Positions 8,501-15,822 of a DNA stretch of 28,143 nt are shown piece by piece. The position numbers and the translations under genes are program-made. A model generated the notes under the pieces. It ran no database searches, had not been told where the DNA came from, and worked only from the letters and a program-made list of their open reading frames with translations. Origin of the DNA: Plakobranchus ocellatus (lineage: Eukaryota; Mollusca; Gastropoda; Plakobranchidae); contig BLXT01007159.1 of assembly GCA_019648995.1 (NCBI GenBank), positions 571,764 to 599,906 of the forward strand. Direction: 5' to 3'. How positions within the stretch are numbered: the first letter of the stretch is position 1; each line of letters starts with the position of its first letter.

Positions 8501-11500
8501 AGTTTGCTTAGAAGACCATAGGCTGAAGAACCCACAAATCCTCTGGCGCCAATCTCTACTGGCATTACCTTAGTTTCTTAGCCATACTTTTTTAGTTCTT
8601 TTGACAATTCCAGGTATTTTCCTTCCTTGAAGGCATGGGCCTCTTCCATTCTGCTTTCATAGGGGACAGTTAGTTCCACCATGATAATTTGTTGTGTTGA
8701 AGCAGAATGGATCACTATGTCATGCCTTAATGCTGTCTTTCTGATAACATTAGGGTCTCTCATGGAGGTGTGCTGAAACCACCCAATCATCACAGCCGTC
8801 GAGCAGACCTTTTCTATGGGTGTTTATTGGGATCAACCCTCCGTGCCATTTTTGACTCCACCCTCTGTGGTGAATACTGTTGAGCTTGTTCAGTGGGTTG
8901 ATATAACTCGCCTGCTTGTGTTGATGTATGAAAACTGAGCCACAAAAATGTAGATTTTGTGTCCTTGTCTTTTGCATGTTTATCGTTTGAATAATTGGTT
9001 CTAGAAAGAAAAAATAACATTTGCAGATATTAATAACACTTTTTACAAAAATACTTGAAAAACTTACATGTCCGGTCCCACTGTGCAAGTGATCAGTAAA
9101 TAGTCTTTTCCATTGTTCATGTAGATCTATTTAAGCATTCAGTACGATATTATTCGTACACAAAAAAAGAGTAGGCTCTCATAGTACGCCTAGAGTGAAT
9201 ATGAATGAGATTCCCAAAGGATTCAAACAATGACACAGAAGGAAAGTGTGAACAAGCAATTTAAATTTATTTATCAATAAAACCCAAGCAAGGCAAACGT
9301 GGCTTTGGTCTTGTTATGCCAGAGATAATTCAGTGGCTAGACTGCTATTCTTGCACTGTGCCGTTTTTGGCTCACGATGTATAGGTAGGAGTATAATTTT
9401 TCAAATCAATTTTGTATTATGTTGTAATTTTTAAATTACTGTAACTTCTGATTTGCTTATAAAAAAAGTTGATTGAGGCATTCTGAGAGCCTCAGAATCT
9501 AGAGTGAGCTTGTTTGAAAAATACTTAAAAATGAAAAATCTCTGTGCAGTTTTCCGGGTAGACGAAGGAAGGGGAAGATTAAAAAAATAAAACTCCATCA
9601 TATCAGCATCATAGATTAATAACTAGAAAGTTTCTAATAATGTGTGTTAAAATCTTATGACGGCTTTGCTACAGTTGTCTTACCAAAATGCACATGTCTC
9701 TAGATCAGCCCAAATGTGTCATAAGTCATATTTTGGACATTTTCAACCATTCGAACTGCCTGAAGTTTGTTTCTGTGAGATAAGCTAGACCTATGTTGAT
9801 TCAGAGCCAAGATATGGAATTTTCACCTTTATGAAAACAAAGAAAGAATTGAAAAAAAAAAAAAAAAACGCTTCAAAAAAAGAAAAACAAACTTTTAAAA
9901 TTTATTTTTTATTTAATCTGGCTCAAGATATATTTATTTTTTTTTGTATTTCATGAAAGCTTCTCTCACAAATTAAAAAAACAAGATCCAAAATATACAA
10001 TATTGAGGAAAAATGAGTTTAAAAAAAAAAAATGTCGTTAGACTAAGCTCTAAAAGGTAACTGAAGTTTGGAGCTGGCTTTAATTGGGTCGACATCACAT
10101 TTATACATGTTGCAATGCATTTCAGATTACTTAGCGAAAAGAGAGGTCGGCATTCAAAAGCATGAGAATGAAATTCGTGAACAATACAAAAAGAAGAAGG
10201 CAGTTCAAGATGAAATCAATATGAAAGGTTGGTGTAGTGTAACAATTTGTATCGGCCAATGAAGAATCAAATAATTTTTATTCAGGAAATTTCGAAAACC
10301 TTTCAGCTTTCTTTTTCTTCTCTCTCTTTCTTTGTCTTTTTCTTTTTTTTGATTCATCTTTCTTCTTTTTGACTTTGTCTTTTTTTTTCTTTTTTCATTC
10401 TCCTCTCCTTCTTTGCTGTCCTCTGTCTTTACAATATATTAGTCCCCTTCTTTTTCTCCTCATCCTCTACTTCATGATCCATCTCATTTTTGTTTTCTTC
10501 ATCTTTTCCTGATTGTTATCAATATTTGCCAGATAGTCATATATCAGTGTGTATGTAATTCAGGTTTTCCAGCATTCCATTCAGCATTTTTTTCTCTAAA
10601 GCACAGTTTAACATTTTCGGATGGTCTCATATTATTATTTTCATCTTGATCTTTTCATTTTAATTACTGTCATCTTATTTTTTTTTCTTATTTGTCTTTT
10701 TCTATATCTGTTTCATCATTATGTTTTGCTGTGAATGTAAGAGTGGAAGCAGCTATTCTTTCTAGTCATTTTGAATGCTGCTAAACTCTTGCCAAGCTGC
10801 CAGGCTTCACAGGGTAGCAAGCTAAGAAACAGAAGGAAATAGCTTGTAATAAAGTTTGGTTTTAAACCAGAACTAATTAAATCGATTGCAAATTAGTAAA
10901 TATTGAAAATTTGCCCATCATCATTTTACTTGTTAATCCAAGGCTTAAAAGAAAATGTTCAGGTAGAAGCCTGTACTGATTATCACAACCCTTCGGATAG
11001 CAGCCTATGCCCCCCTCCCCAAATTAAACCCTTCCCTTCTGAAGTTCTTGATCCGGCACTGTAAAATGTTATCCGATTATCAAGGACAAGGATAATAACA
11101 AAAGACATTTATTTAAATTTTAAAAAAACGTAGCAAAGCGGGAGAAGGCAAATTTGAAGAGTATATGGAAGAATTAAAAAAAATAAAGTCAAAAATTACA
11201 ATGTAGTAGACAAGAAAGAGACGCTAAAAACTGGTGGTAATGGACCATCAGAACCAATGGACAAGGTGTCAGAAAAGATATTTGACCTAATACCAAATCA
11301 GTTTGCAGCTATAGAAAGTGAATTGGTAGATGCTTTTGCTCCATTTCTTGAATCCTTTGTTCTTCAGCTTCTTCGTCATAGTTCAAGTAAGGATCCATTT
11401 TCTAAACTGTACAAAGTAACCACGAGAAAACAAGAGCCTGTGCTAGAGTTAAGCTGATGTTAAACCTACCCTCCTGCCTGGTTTAAATATCACCTTGATT

Positions 11501-14500
11501 TCAGCCCGATATAACTTATTTTAAGTCACACTGGTGCAACAGCAAATGAATTTTAAGTCTCGACTCAGCCAAGGTTTAGCCTAAACTGCAATTAAACCAC
11601 ACTGGTGCAACCGAGCGTAGATGTATAGACTTGAACGGATATTGATATCAAAATAAAAACGGGAAGCAGGGGAAAAAGGGGATATCATAATACTATTACA
11701 TGAAAGACTGTCAATATGCTAAGAAGACTAACCTTGTTCTTTCTGTTCTTGCAAGTACAATTAAAATGCCCTGTCCTAGAAACAACAACCCCCTATGATT
11801 TTGCAGAGACTGCGTAGGTACAGACTGGCAAGGGTGGCCACTCAATCCCTGACAAAAGCGAGTAGAGAGAGAGGAGTGAGAAAAGGAAAAGAGAAAAATA
11901 CAGACCGAACATGCTTATCAAACACTTAATTATAAAACAATTTCACTATTAATTACATGATCATCCTAAATAACTTAATATGCTTTTTAATACGTATGTG
12001 CTTCAATACATGGTCTAAACACTTGTTTGAAGAATCCCAAGAGATGTGTTTGTAAAAAAAAGGAGAGAGAGAAAGACAGTCTGAGAAAGAAAGAGGGAGA
12101 GCAAGAGACAGACACTAGAGAGACTACATCTACTGATTGAAGATACAAAAAGGAAATGAATATTGTGAAAAAAGCCATTAACAACAATCAATTAATTTGC
12201 CAGTGAAACAATTTTTTGAACATCAACAACAGCAGCAACAACAACAGGTTTTGCTGGCATTTAAAGATTAGAAATAGAGACTTTGAATTTAAATCACAAT
12301 CTTTTTGGTTCAAGGGAGAAAAAAGATCTCATCCTGATTTAAACCTTTTTAGTTGTTATATATCTCCACCACCCAAACCAATAAAACAAAACCAACAACA
12401 ATTAGGTGTATATGATGTGTAAAATATAAGAGAGAGGAGAGATTTTTTACTGTTAGCTGTACATCCATATTCACAGTTTCATATTCTGTTTGCAATGTAA
12501 TCTATTGTGTTAGTTTTGTTAAAGCTTTGCCAACTTTCTGTTTTTCTTAGCTGATGTTTTGTGAATAGGATAATGGGAAACCAAGAGCATTATGAAAAGG
12601 CTGACAATTTGTTGTCACAATCTTTTTGGTTTAAGGGAGAAAAAAGTCTAGGAAAAAAGATCTCATCCTGATGTAAACCTTTTTAGTTGTAATATGTATA
12701 TCTCCACCACCCAAACCAATAAAACAAAACCAACAACAATTACGTGTATATGTTGTGTAATATATGAGAGAGAGAAGAGATTTTTTACTATTAGCTATAT
12801 GTCCATATTAAGTTTCATATTCTGTTTGCAATGTAATCCATTGTGTTAGTTTTGTTGAAGCTTCGCCAACTTTCTGTTTTTCTTAGCTGATGTTTTGTGA
12901 ATAGGATAATGGGAAACCAAGAGCAGCATGAAAAGACTGACAATTTGTTGAGAGGAGATACAAAAATATCTTATCCTTATTGATTGACTAGTGAAAAAAA
13001 ATCGTTTTGGCTGATCACTGGTGATGAACATGTAATAAAATGGCCATAATATTTTACAGTTCTAGTTCTGTAAGTTCTACAAAAAAAAGAAAAAGGTTTA
13101 AATGATGTTCTAATCGTTATATACACACACCCTAGAAGCCTTACATTCATCAATGTAAGTGGCTTGCTAATATTATTGATGAATAAAAAAGAAAAAATCT
13201 GTGGCTGTATTTTTTAGTTGAGCCGCTGTATGTCCTAAAGTCCTCCTCTTTTAAGATTCTTATTTGTAAGCGAGTCTTCCTTTTTTGTACAACTTGGCAA
13301 TATAATCAAGTTGAACAAATGCCTTTGATGTTACCTTCAGAAGATGTGTATGCCTGTCAAAGTAAGGAAGAAATTACTAATGAGGAGAGTATGAAGAAAA
13401 AATAAATTGCAGTCTGTAATAATGCTAGGTTTAAACGAACTACAAGTAATTACTTTAAAAATGTAGCTATATTCAACAGTGTCTCTGCTTCTGCCATCTT
13501 TTTAATGAAAATAACGCTGTGTGAAATGATACTAATTCATGTAGCATTGTTGAATAGATACTATTGTAATTAAAAATGTTGTGGAAGAAAAATCCTCGCT
13601 CAAATGCATTACGACAGAATAAAAAGCATATTTTCAATTTGACTGGTTGTGCATACATGCATAAGGAAGTCTAATACAATGTTTCATCAACTAGTGCGTG
13701 AAGAAGACCATCCCCTTAATAGTAAACAAAGAACATTTGTCCCTTTAGTGTTGTGAGTACACAGGAGACTTGTTACACATTTTCTGTAGATTTATGTCTC
13801 CATAGATAACTTAACCAAAGCATTTGCTTACTATTGTGAGACCAAAAAAAAAAAAAAAATAAATAAATAAATAGCCATCGCATTTGATTTTAATTCACCA
13901 ATCAAATCGACTAATGATAAATGATTTTGCACAGGCTATGGAAATTGTCAATTTCCCCTGAACTTCTAGTTTGTTTTCCCCCTCAGTTTCTCAGGGGGCG
14001 CTGATTGCAGACGAATATGCTATTTTTAGTCACTGACCCATCTTATTAGCATAGCAATATAAAGTCTTTACTATCAGTAGAAATGCTAAAGAAGGCTTGT
14101 TGATCTGAGAGTTATTTTTTTCTTTGCAAAATGAAAGGAGAGAATCGTACAAAATATTGTGATACATTGAGTCATACATTGTATAAGCAATATTGATACA
14201 CAGTGTAGGTAAACCGTACTGTATGTCATCGATGAAATTACAAGCAATTAAAAAAACAAAATTAAAGGTTCCAATCAATGCTTGTTTTAATTTCCAGTGC
14301 TTAGTAAAATTTTTAACAGAAATTGTCTCTCTTTTTCTTTTCGAAAGACAGTCTTAAGATATGTCTTACTCTTATTTTGTGAAAGTTTGTGCTGTTTTGA
14401 AATAAGCTCAATTCATGTGTTAAACACAAAAAATTAGTTGTAAAGGAATACAGGCCAATAATGATCTTATCAAACTCAATTTGATTGTCTATGTGTTGTT

Positions 14501-14642
14501 GGGTTCAGAACCAGGAAAAGGCTAGATTTGTTAAAATTTCCAAATATGAGTGTATTATAATTGTACTTTCTCTCTCCCCCCCCCCATCCTTTCAGCTGAG
14601 ATGGAAGCCTTGGGAAAGGAAGCTGGCGTGGTCCCAAAGTGA
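2508..14642 (+). CDS. ATP5ME: ATP synthase subunit e, mitochondrial (four coding exons)
   Basis: Joining 2508-2558, 7120-7174, 10126-10227 and 14596-14642 gives 255 nt, that is 84 residues and a TGA stop, with every junction at GT/AG and phases 0, 1 and 1 agreeing. Subunit e is a small single-pass protein of the inner mitochondrial membrane that helps hold F1Fo ATP synthase dimers together. Visible family marks are the ISPLIR stretch (residues 12-17), a short hydrophobic segment (about 22-33) with the GxxxG dimerisation motif GVVYG at 27-31, the block RYNYL at 34-38, and a charged, lysine/glutamate-rich helical tail to residue 84. Length is slightly above the vertebrate protein (about 70) and near invertebrate ones. 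Introns are about 4.56, 2.95 and 4.37 kb and full of transposon debris, yet the coding frame is intact, so I read this as a live gene. The family is known; the assembly is my inference from splice signals. Confidence 0.93.
2683..2720 (+). repeat. dispersed 38-bp repeat, copy 1
   Basis: The segment beginning GACACAATTTTGGGGTCCAC is matched at 18465-18502 with one substitution over 38 bp. At both sites one frame reads TQFWGPPFGNCS. The shared stretch may be the end of an interspersed element. Confidence 0.65.
2910..2944. repeat. AGATCTAG inverted repeat
   Basis: ATTAGATCTAGA (2910-2921) and TCTAGATCTAAT (2933-2944) are perfect reverse complements with an 11-nt loop. The same AGATCTA word recurs at 17735-17815 and 21288-21305. 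Confidence 0.6.
3000..4035 (+). pseudogene. decayed LINE reverse transcriptase, partly duplicated
   Basis: In broken frames this reads FIDYSKAFE (3090-3116), QGCVMSPDLFNL (3287-3322), YADDTVLIAESGKQLQ (from 3401), KTKIRVIETLWSVLLYG and KKLEAAEIFFIRGMM. These are the order and motifs of a non-LTR RT palm and thumb of the type with VRQGCVMSPDLFNLYSE and LEA-EMWFLRRM, probably RTE-like. Many stops and at least two frameshifts make it inactive. It lies in sense orientation inside ATP5ME intron 1. Confidence 0.85.
3597..4035 (+). repeat. tandem duplication within the LINE fragment
   Basis: 3597-3785 and 3851-4035 are two copies at a period of about 254 bp. Both contain AGTTACCTGATAACATCAGA, ATGGCCAAAGAT, AAACCAATACTG and ATGGTCAGTACTT. 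The duplication repeats the RT region after the YADD box and is followed by unrelated sequence. Confidence 0.85.
4236..4290. repeat. AAC/GATGAC-rich simple sequence
   Basis: Short imperfect trinucleotide runs (ACAACAACAAC, GATGATGAC) without larger structure. Confidence 0.5.
4381..4461. repeat. interrupted inverted repeat
   Basis: GGTTGGG (4381-4387) pairs with CCCAACC (4455-4461), and ACAACTAC (4399-4406) pairs with GTAGTTGT (4441-4448), leaving a 34-nt loop. The region is more GC-rich than the intron around it, and a TATAATATAAAA stretch lies about 40 bp upstream. Confidence 0.45.
5380..5505. repeat. GC-rich hairpin-bearing repeat fragment
   Basis: CCAGGGAC-TCT-GTCCCTGG at 5417-5435 is a perfect 8-bp stem. 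A GC-rich run with GGGGGCCTACCTGG and TCTCCAGACCC follows. An AATAATAAAGAAAC stretch sits on its left. The contrast with the AT-rich intron suggests an inserted repeat, possibly SINE-like. Confidence 0.4.
5506..5670 (-). CDS. short acidic ORF, possible transposase N-terminus or exon
   Basis: An ATG at 5670 opens 54 codons: MASYRSLFDTFMAEIANNSD, then an acidic stretch with GDSDYFLEG and PDEEDDALI, and a stop at 5506-5508. The acidic N-terminal style recalls piggyBac-like transposases, but I cannot identify it. An internal GAAG|GTAAAC could serve as a splice donor after the acidic part. It may be a spurious ORF; codon composition looks protein-like. Confidence 0.35.
   Translation of the reverse strand: MASYRSLFDTFMAEIANNSDGDSDYFLEGKQSVIPDEEDDALITGLLVIVNCGS
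6752..6943 (-). pseudogene. decayed coding fragment, unidentified
   Basis: On the minus strand one frame reads HQKLRAKRSSEELKEMIEKQ, two stops close together, then PALDITDLNDELLRNLFGDL and KHVLAFAGLGIQAG. The sequence is coherent and amphipathic, with mixed charged/hydrophobic residues unlike translated intron. I do not recognise the family. It may be a dead exon or a retroelement piece. Confidence 0.4.
7120..7174 (+). CDS. ATP5ME: ATP5ME coding exon 2 (membrane segment)
   Basis: The exon lies between acceptor AATTTTCAG and donor GTAAGT. It encodes FARWTALLSGVVYGVTRY plus one base of the next codon. It holds the transmembrane segment and the GxxxG motif (GVVYG) that is conserved from yeast to animals. 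At 55 nt it is too short to find by ORF length and is recognised by its protein family. Confidence 0.92.
8233..8273. repeat. strong hairpin with nested palindrome
   Basis: GGTAGCAGGGAG (8233-8244) and CTCCCTGCTACC (8262-8273) are a perfect 12-bp stem. GGGAGTCATGACTCCC (8240-8255) is an alternative perfect 16-nt palindrome sharing the left arm, so the two structures exclude each other. Confidence 0.8.
8296..8370 (-). repeat. tRNA-like (SINE-type) sequence
   Basis: On the minus strand this 75-nt stretch has a D-arm/A-box-like TGGACGAAATGGTTAGATG and a perfect pol III B box, GGGTTCGAATCC, at tRNA-like spacing. The acceptor stem does not pair and the anticodon arm is imperfect, so it is not a working tRNA gene. 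It resembles the head of a tRNA-derived SINE, or a tRNA-like 3' UTR of the retroelement whose ORF stops 16 nt upstream. Confidence 0.7.
8386..8815 (-). pseudogene. retroelement C-terminal domain (ELTVP / VEIGARGF type)
   Basis: The frame beginning at 8793 reads HDIVIHSASTQQIIMVELTV followed by P, then ESRMEEAHAFKEGKYLELS. After one in-frame TAA, at the position of an aromatic residue in relatives, it continues KVMPVEIGARGFVGSSAYGL to WIWSRRIERLLHKD and stops at 8386-8388. A frame shift upstream, near 8760, separates LLDGCDDWVVSA. This order (DI-ELTVPWE-EA-KY-VE-GxRGF-AAE-SS-W-W) is the conserved tail found downstream of reverse transcriptase in many invertebrate and fish non-LTR elements. The RT itself is absent, and the copy is dead. 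Confidence 0.8.
9476..9499. repeat. hairpin conserved between the two element copies
   Basis: ATTCTGAG-AGC-CTCAGAAT forms an 8-bp stem. Copy 2 keeps GCATTCTGAGAGCCTCAGTAT, so the stem is nearly maintained. Confidence 0.55.
9852..9868. repeat. A17 homopolymer
   Basis: A run of about 17 A; possibly the tail of an old retroposed insert, with no recognisable body. Confidence 0.5.
10126..10227 (+). CDS. ATP5ME: ATP5ME coding exon 3 (charged helix)
   Basis: The exon runs from acceptor GCATTTCAG to donor AAAG|GTTGGT. The base carried over from exon 2 completes an Asn codon, giving the family-typical RYNYL block, followed by KREVGIQKHENEIREQYKKK and a continuing basic/acidic helix. The donor GTTGGT is weaker than the other two in this gene. 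Confidence 0.92.
10295..10420 (+). repeat. TTTCTTT pyrimidine-rich tract
   Basis: About 125 nt of almost pure pyrimidine with TTTCTTTTTCT-like words, just after ATP5ME exon 3. Confidence 0.6.
11138..11457 (+). pseudogene. broken Myb/SANT-like adaptor gene of a transposon
   Basis: One frame reads EGKFEEYMEELKK up to an A8 run at 11176. The next frame continues NKVKNYNVVDKKETLKTGGN, GPSEPMDKVSEKIFDLIPNQ and FAAIESELVDAFAPF to a stop at 11455-11457. The pattern (basic helix)-(K/R)ETLKTGG-GP-EP-SEKI-LIP-Q is the linker after the Myb/SANT-like DNA-binding domain of PIF/Harbinger-associated proteins. The N-terminal helices are missing and the A8 run breaks the frame, so it is a remnant. Family call is from memory of the motif. 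Confidence 0.55.
11527..11611. repeat. two direct copies of CACACTGGTGCAAC
   Basis: Exact 14-bp copies at 11527-11540 and 11598-11611, 71 bp apart, lie just after the Myb/SANT-like remnant. The second is preceded by AATTAAAC, and the right end looks like a DNA-transposon terminus. They may be subterminal repeats of the same element. Confidence 0.5.
12058..12121 (+). repeat. GA-rich simple sequence
   Basis: Purine-rich stretch of GAGA and GAAA words. Confidence 0.5.
12294..12950 (+). repeat. tandem duplication, two ~330-bp units
   Basis: 12294-12614 and 12615-12950 align end to end at roughly 90 percent by eye. Shared stretches include TCTCCACCACCCAAACCAAT, TTGCAATGTAATC and GGATAATGGGAAACCAAGAG. 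Small indels separate them: unit 2 has an extra AGTCTAGGAAAAAAG and lacks CAC near 12472. Each unit has a TTTTTCTTAG acceptor-like site before an ATG. Confidence 0.92.
13844..13873 (+). repeat. A16 run followed by AAAT repeats
   Basis: A pure A run passes into TAAATAAATAAATA, the form of a retroposon tail. No SINE body is recognised upstream. Confidence 0.6.
14596..14642 (+). CDS. ATP5ME: ATP5ME terminal coding exon 4
   Basis: A long pyrimidine tract with a run of about 11 C precedes acceptor CCTTTCAG. Joined to the G left by exon 3, the frame reads AEMEALGKEAGVVPK and stops at TGA 14640-14642. A short EAG-type tail is usual for invertebrate subunit e. Confidence 0.9.
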
Positions 14643-14810
14643 ACAGATGGCCCCTCTCTCTCTTTTCTGTAGATAAGATTTAAAGCTGATGTTTGTGCTA
14701 TGAATTTGGGAAAAAGTGCGGAATTGTTTGAGTACAAGTTTAGAAAATGCTATATGTGAGATAAAGACTGTAGACATTTCATTGAATAAAATGTATTACT
14801 ACTTGTTCCT
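14643..14810 (+). promoter_or_regulatory. ATP5ME 3' UTR with poly(A) signal
   Basis: A canonical AATAAA lies at 14785-14790, about 145 nt after the stop. A T/G-rich stretch follows at about 14815-14850, as expected of a downstream element. The cleavage site near 14805-14810 is inferred. Confidence 0.6.
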
Positions 14811-15737
14811 TAATTGCTTTCATTGTTGTTTGCTTTTGTGTAGATTTGTGTTCAATGTGAGCTCATCTCATGGGCATTTCCTCGCCCATCTGGCTCTCTT
14901 CAAATGAAGGAAAATTTTTATGAACCTGTATTTTTTTTTAACTTCTTGATCCTGATACAGAATGACTTGATTTTTCATATAAGTGATCTAAATAATAAAA
15001 AATCTAGACGAAAAAGTTCTTGAAGACATGAAACATTAACGCAACATTTAAAGGCTGCAGTGGAAGTTGTTTCTATTGCTTATCTCCATTTCAGTGAAGG
15101 TCACGGTTTTAAAAATGAAGTAAGTGAATATCGTAAAGACGTAGCTATACAACGTAAAAATAAATATAGCCTGTCTCAACTTAAGTTGTTTCGTTACTTT
15201 TACTTAACTTTGCCCCAGAGTTGTGCATTCTCAAGGAAACCTTGCTTCATACACTATTCAGTGCATCACATATAGTATTACAGTAGCCCGGCACCCTTTA
15301 TATCTTTTGCTATAACAGATAATATAATTCACCGACAGACTCAGTATGGGATGCTAATAGAAATAAATTGCTCATATGCAAAAATCATTTAATAGGTAAT
15401 ATACCATTTCTATTTTCAACATCAATAATTTTTGCTATACTGTGATGCCTGTAAGACATTTTAATTTATACATGCACTGCTCATTTAAGAACCAAAAGTC
15501 ATTATATTTGATTAAGTAATTGTGATGATTTTGAAGGCAAGATTTCATTGCCTTAGTACTGCACTATGAATAAAATAAAACGTAATGTTAAAATATCCAC
15601 ATTTTAAAAAGTGCACCATTAAGCATACCTTCTTTATGAAGAAAAATTACTTTAAAGGCTTGACCCCTTGAGTGCAATGGGGTTGAATAAATTTTCTTGA
15701 TAGTGCCCTAATTTGATCCATTTTGTCTGCTTTTGTC

Positions 15738-15822
15738 AATTCTGCTGTAGCAAATTAAAGAGTAGTATCGTCCATAGACTTAACACTGGCGATGCTGCCC
15801 TTTAATTTGCTACAGCAAAATT
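15738..15822 (+). ncRNA. 85-nt hairpin, miRNA-precursor-like or fold-back MITE
   Basis: Arms 15743-15772 and 15788-15817 pair over 30 positions: 26 Watson-Crick, three G-U and one A-C, with a 15-nt loop. Outside one C-A mismatch, AATT/AATT extends the stem to 35. The three G-U pairs form only in + strand RNA; on the minus strand they become mismatches. There is no ORF. Size and near-perfect pairing fit a miRNA precursor, a young fold-back MITE or another structured RNA. I know of no match to a named miRNA. Confidence 0.4.

Larger units (their letters stand above)
8145..9560 (-). mobile_element. interspersed element, copy 1 (with coding part)
   Basis: Both ends and the middle align with 27073-28040. 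Shared blocks are CATGACTGACGTTTAGA (near 8170), TATAACT...CTGCTTGTG (near 8900), CCACAAAAATG with TGTCCTTGTC (near 8940-8970), an ACCGG/TTTTCAAG block (near 9055-9075) and GCATTCTGAGAGCCTCAG (near 9479). Copy 1 alone carries 8201-8888, which contains the retroelement coding domain, tRNA-like stretch and hairpin. Confidence 0.75.
7175..10125 (+). other. ATP5ME intron 2
   Basis: This 2951-nt intron has donor GTAAGT. It carries the whole element copy at 8145-9560, including the retroelement C-terminal domain on the opposite strand. 7180-8140 and 9560-10125 are AT-rich, with T and A homopolymers, and hold nothing else I can support. Confidence 0.85.
10228..14595 (+). other. ATP5ME intron 3
   Basis: This 4368-nt intron holds a pyrimidine-rich tract (10295-10420), a broken Myb/SANT-like gene (11138-11457), CACACTGGTGCAAC repeats, GA-rich runs (11855-11900 and 12058-12121), a tandem duplication (12294-12950) and an A-rich tract. 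12951-13840 and 13880-14480 show nothing definite. Confidence 0.85.

Noticed and set aside
8247..8573. 108-codon open frame on the + strand
   Set aside because: It is the opposite-strand shadow of the retroelement C-terminal domain and tRNA-like stretch.
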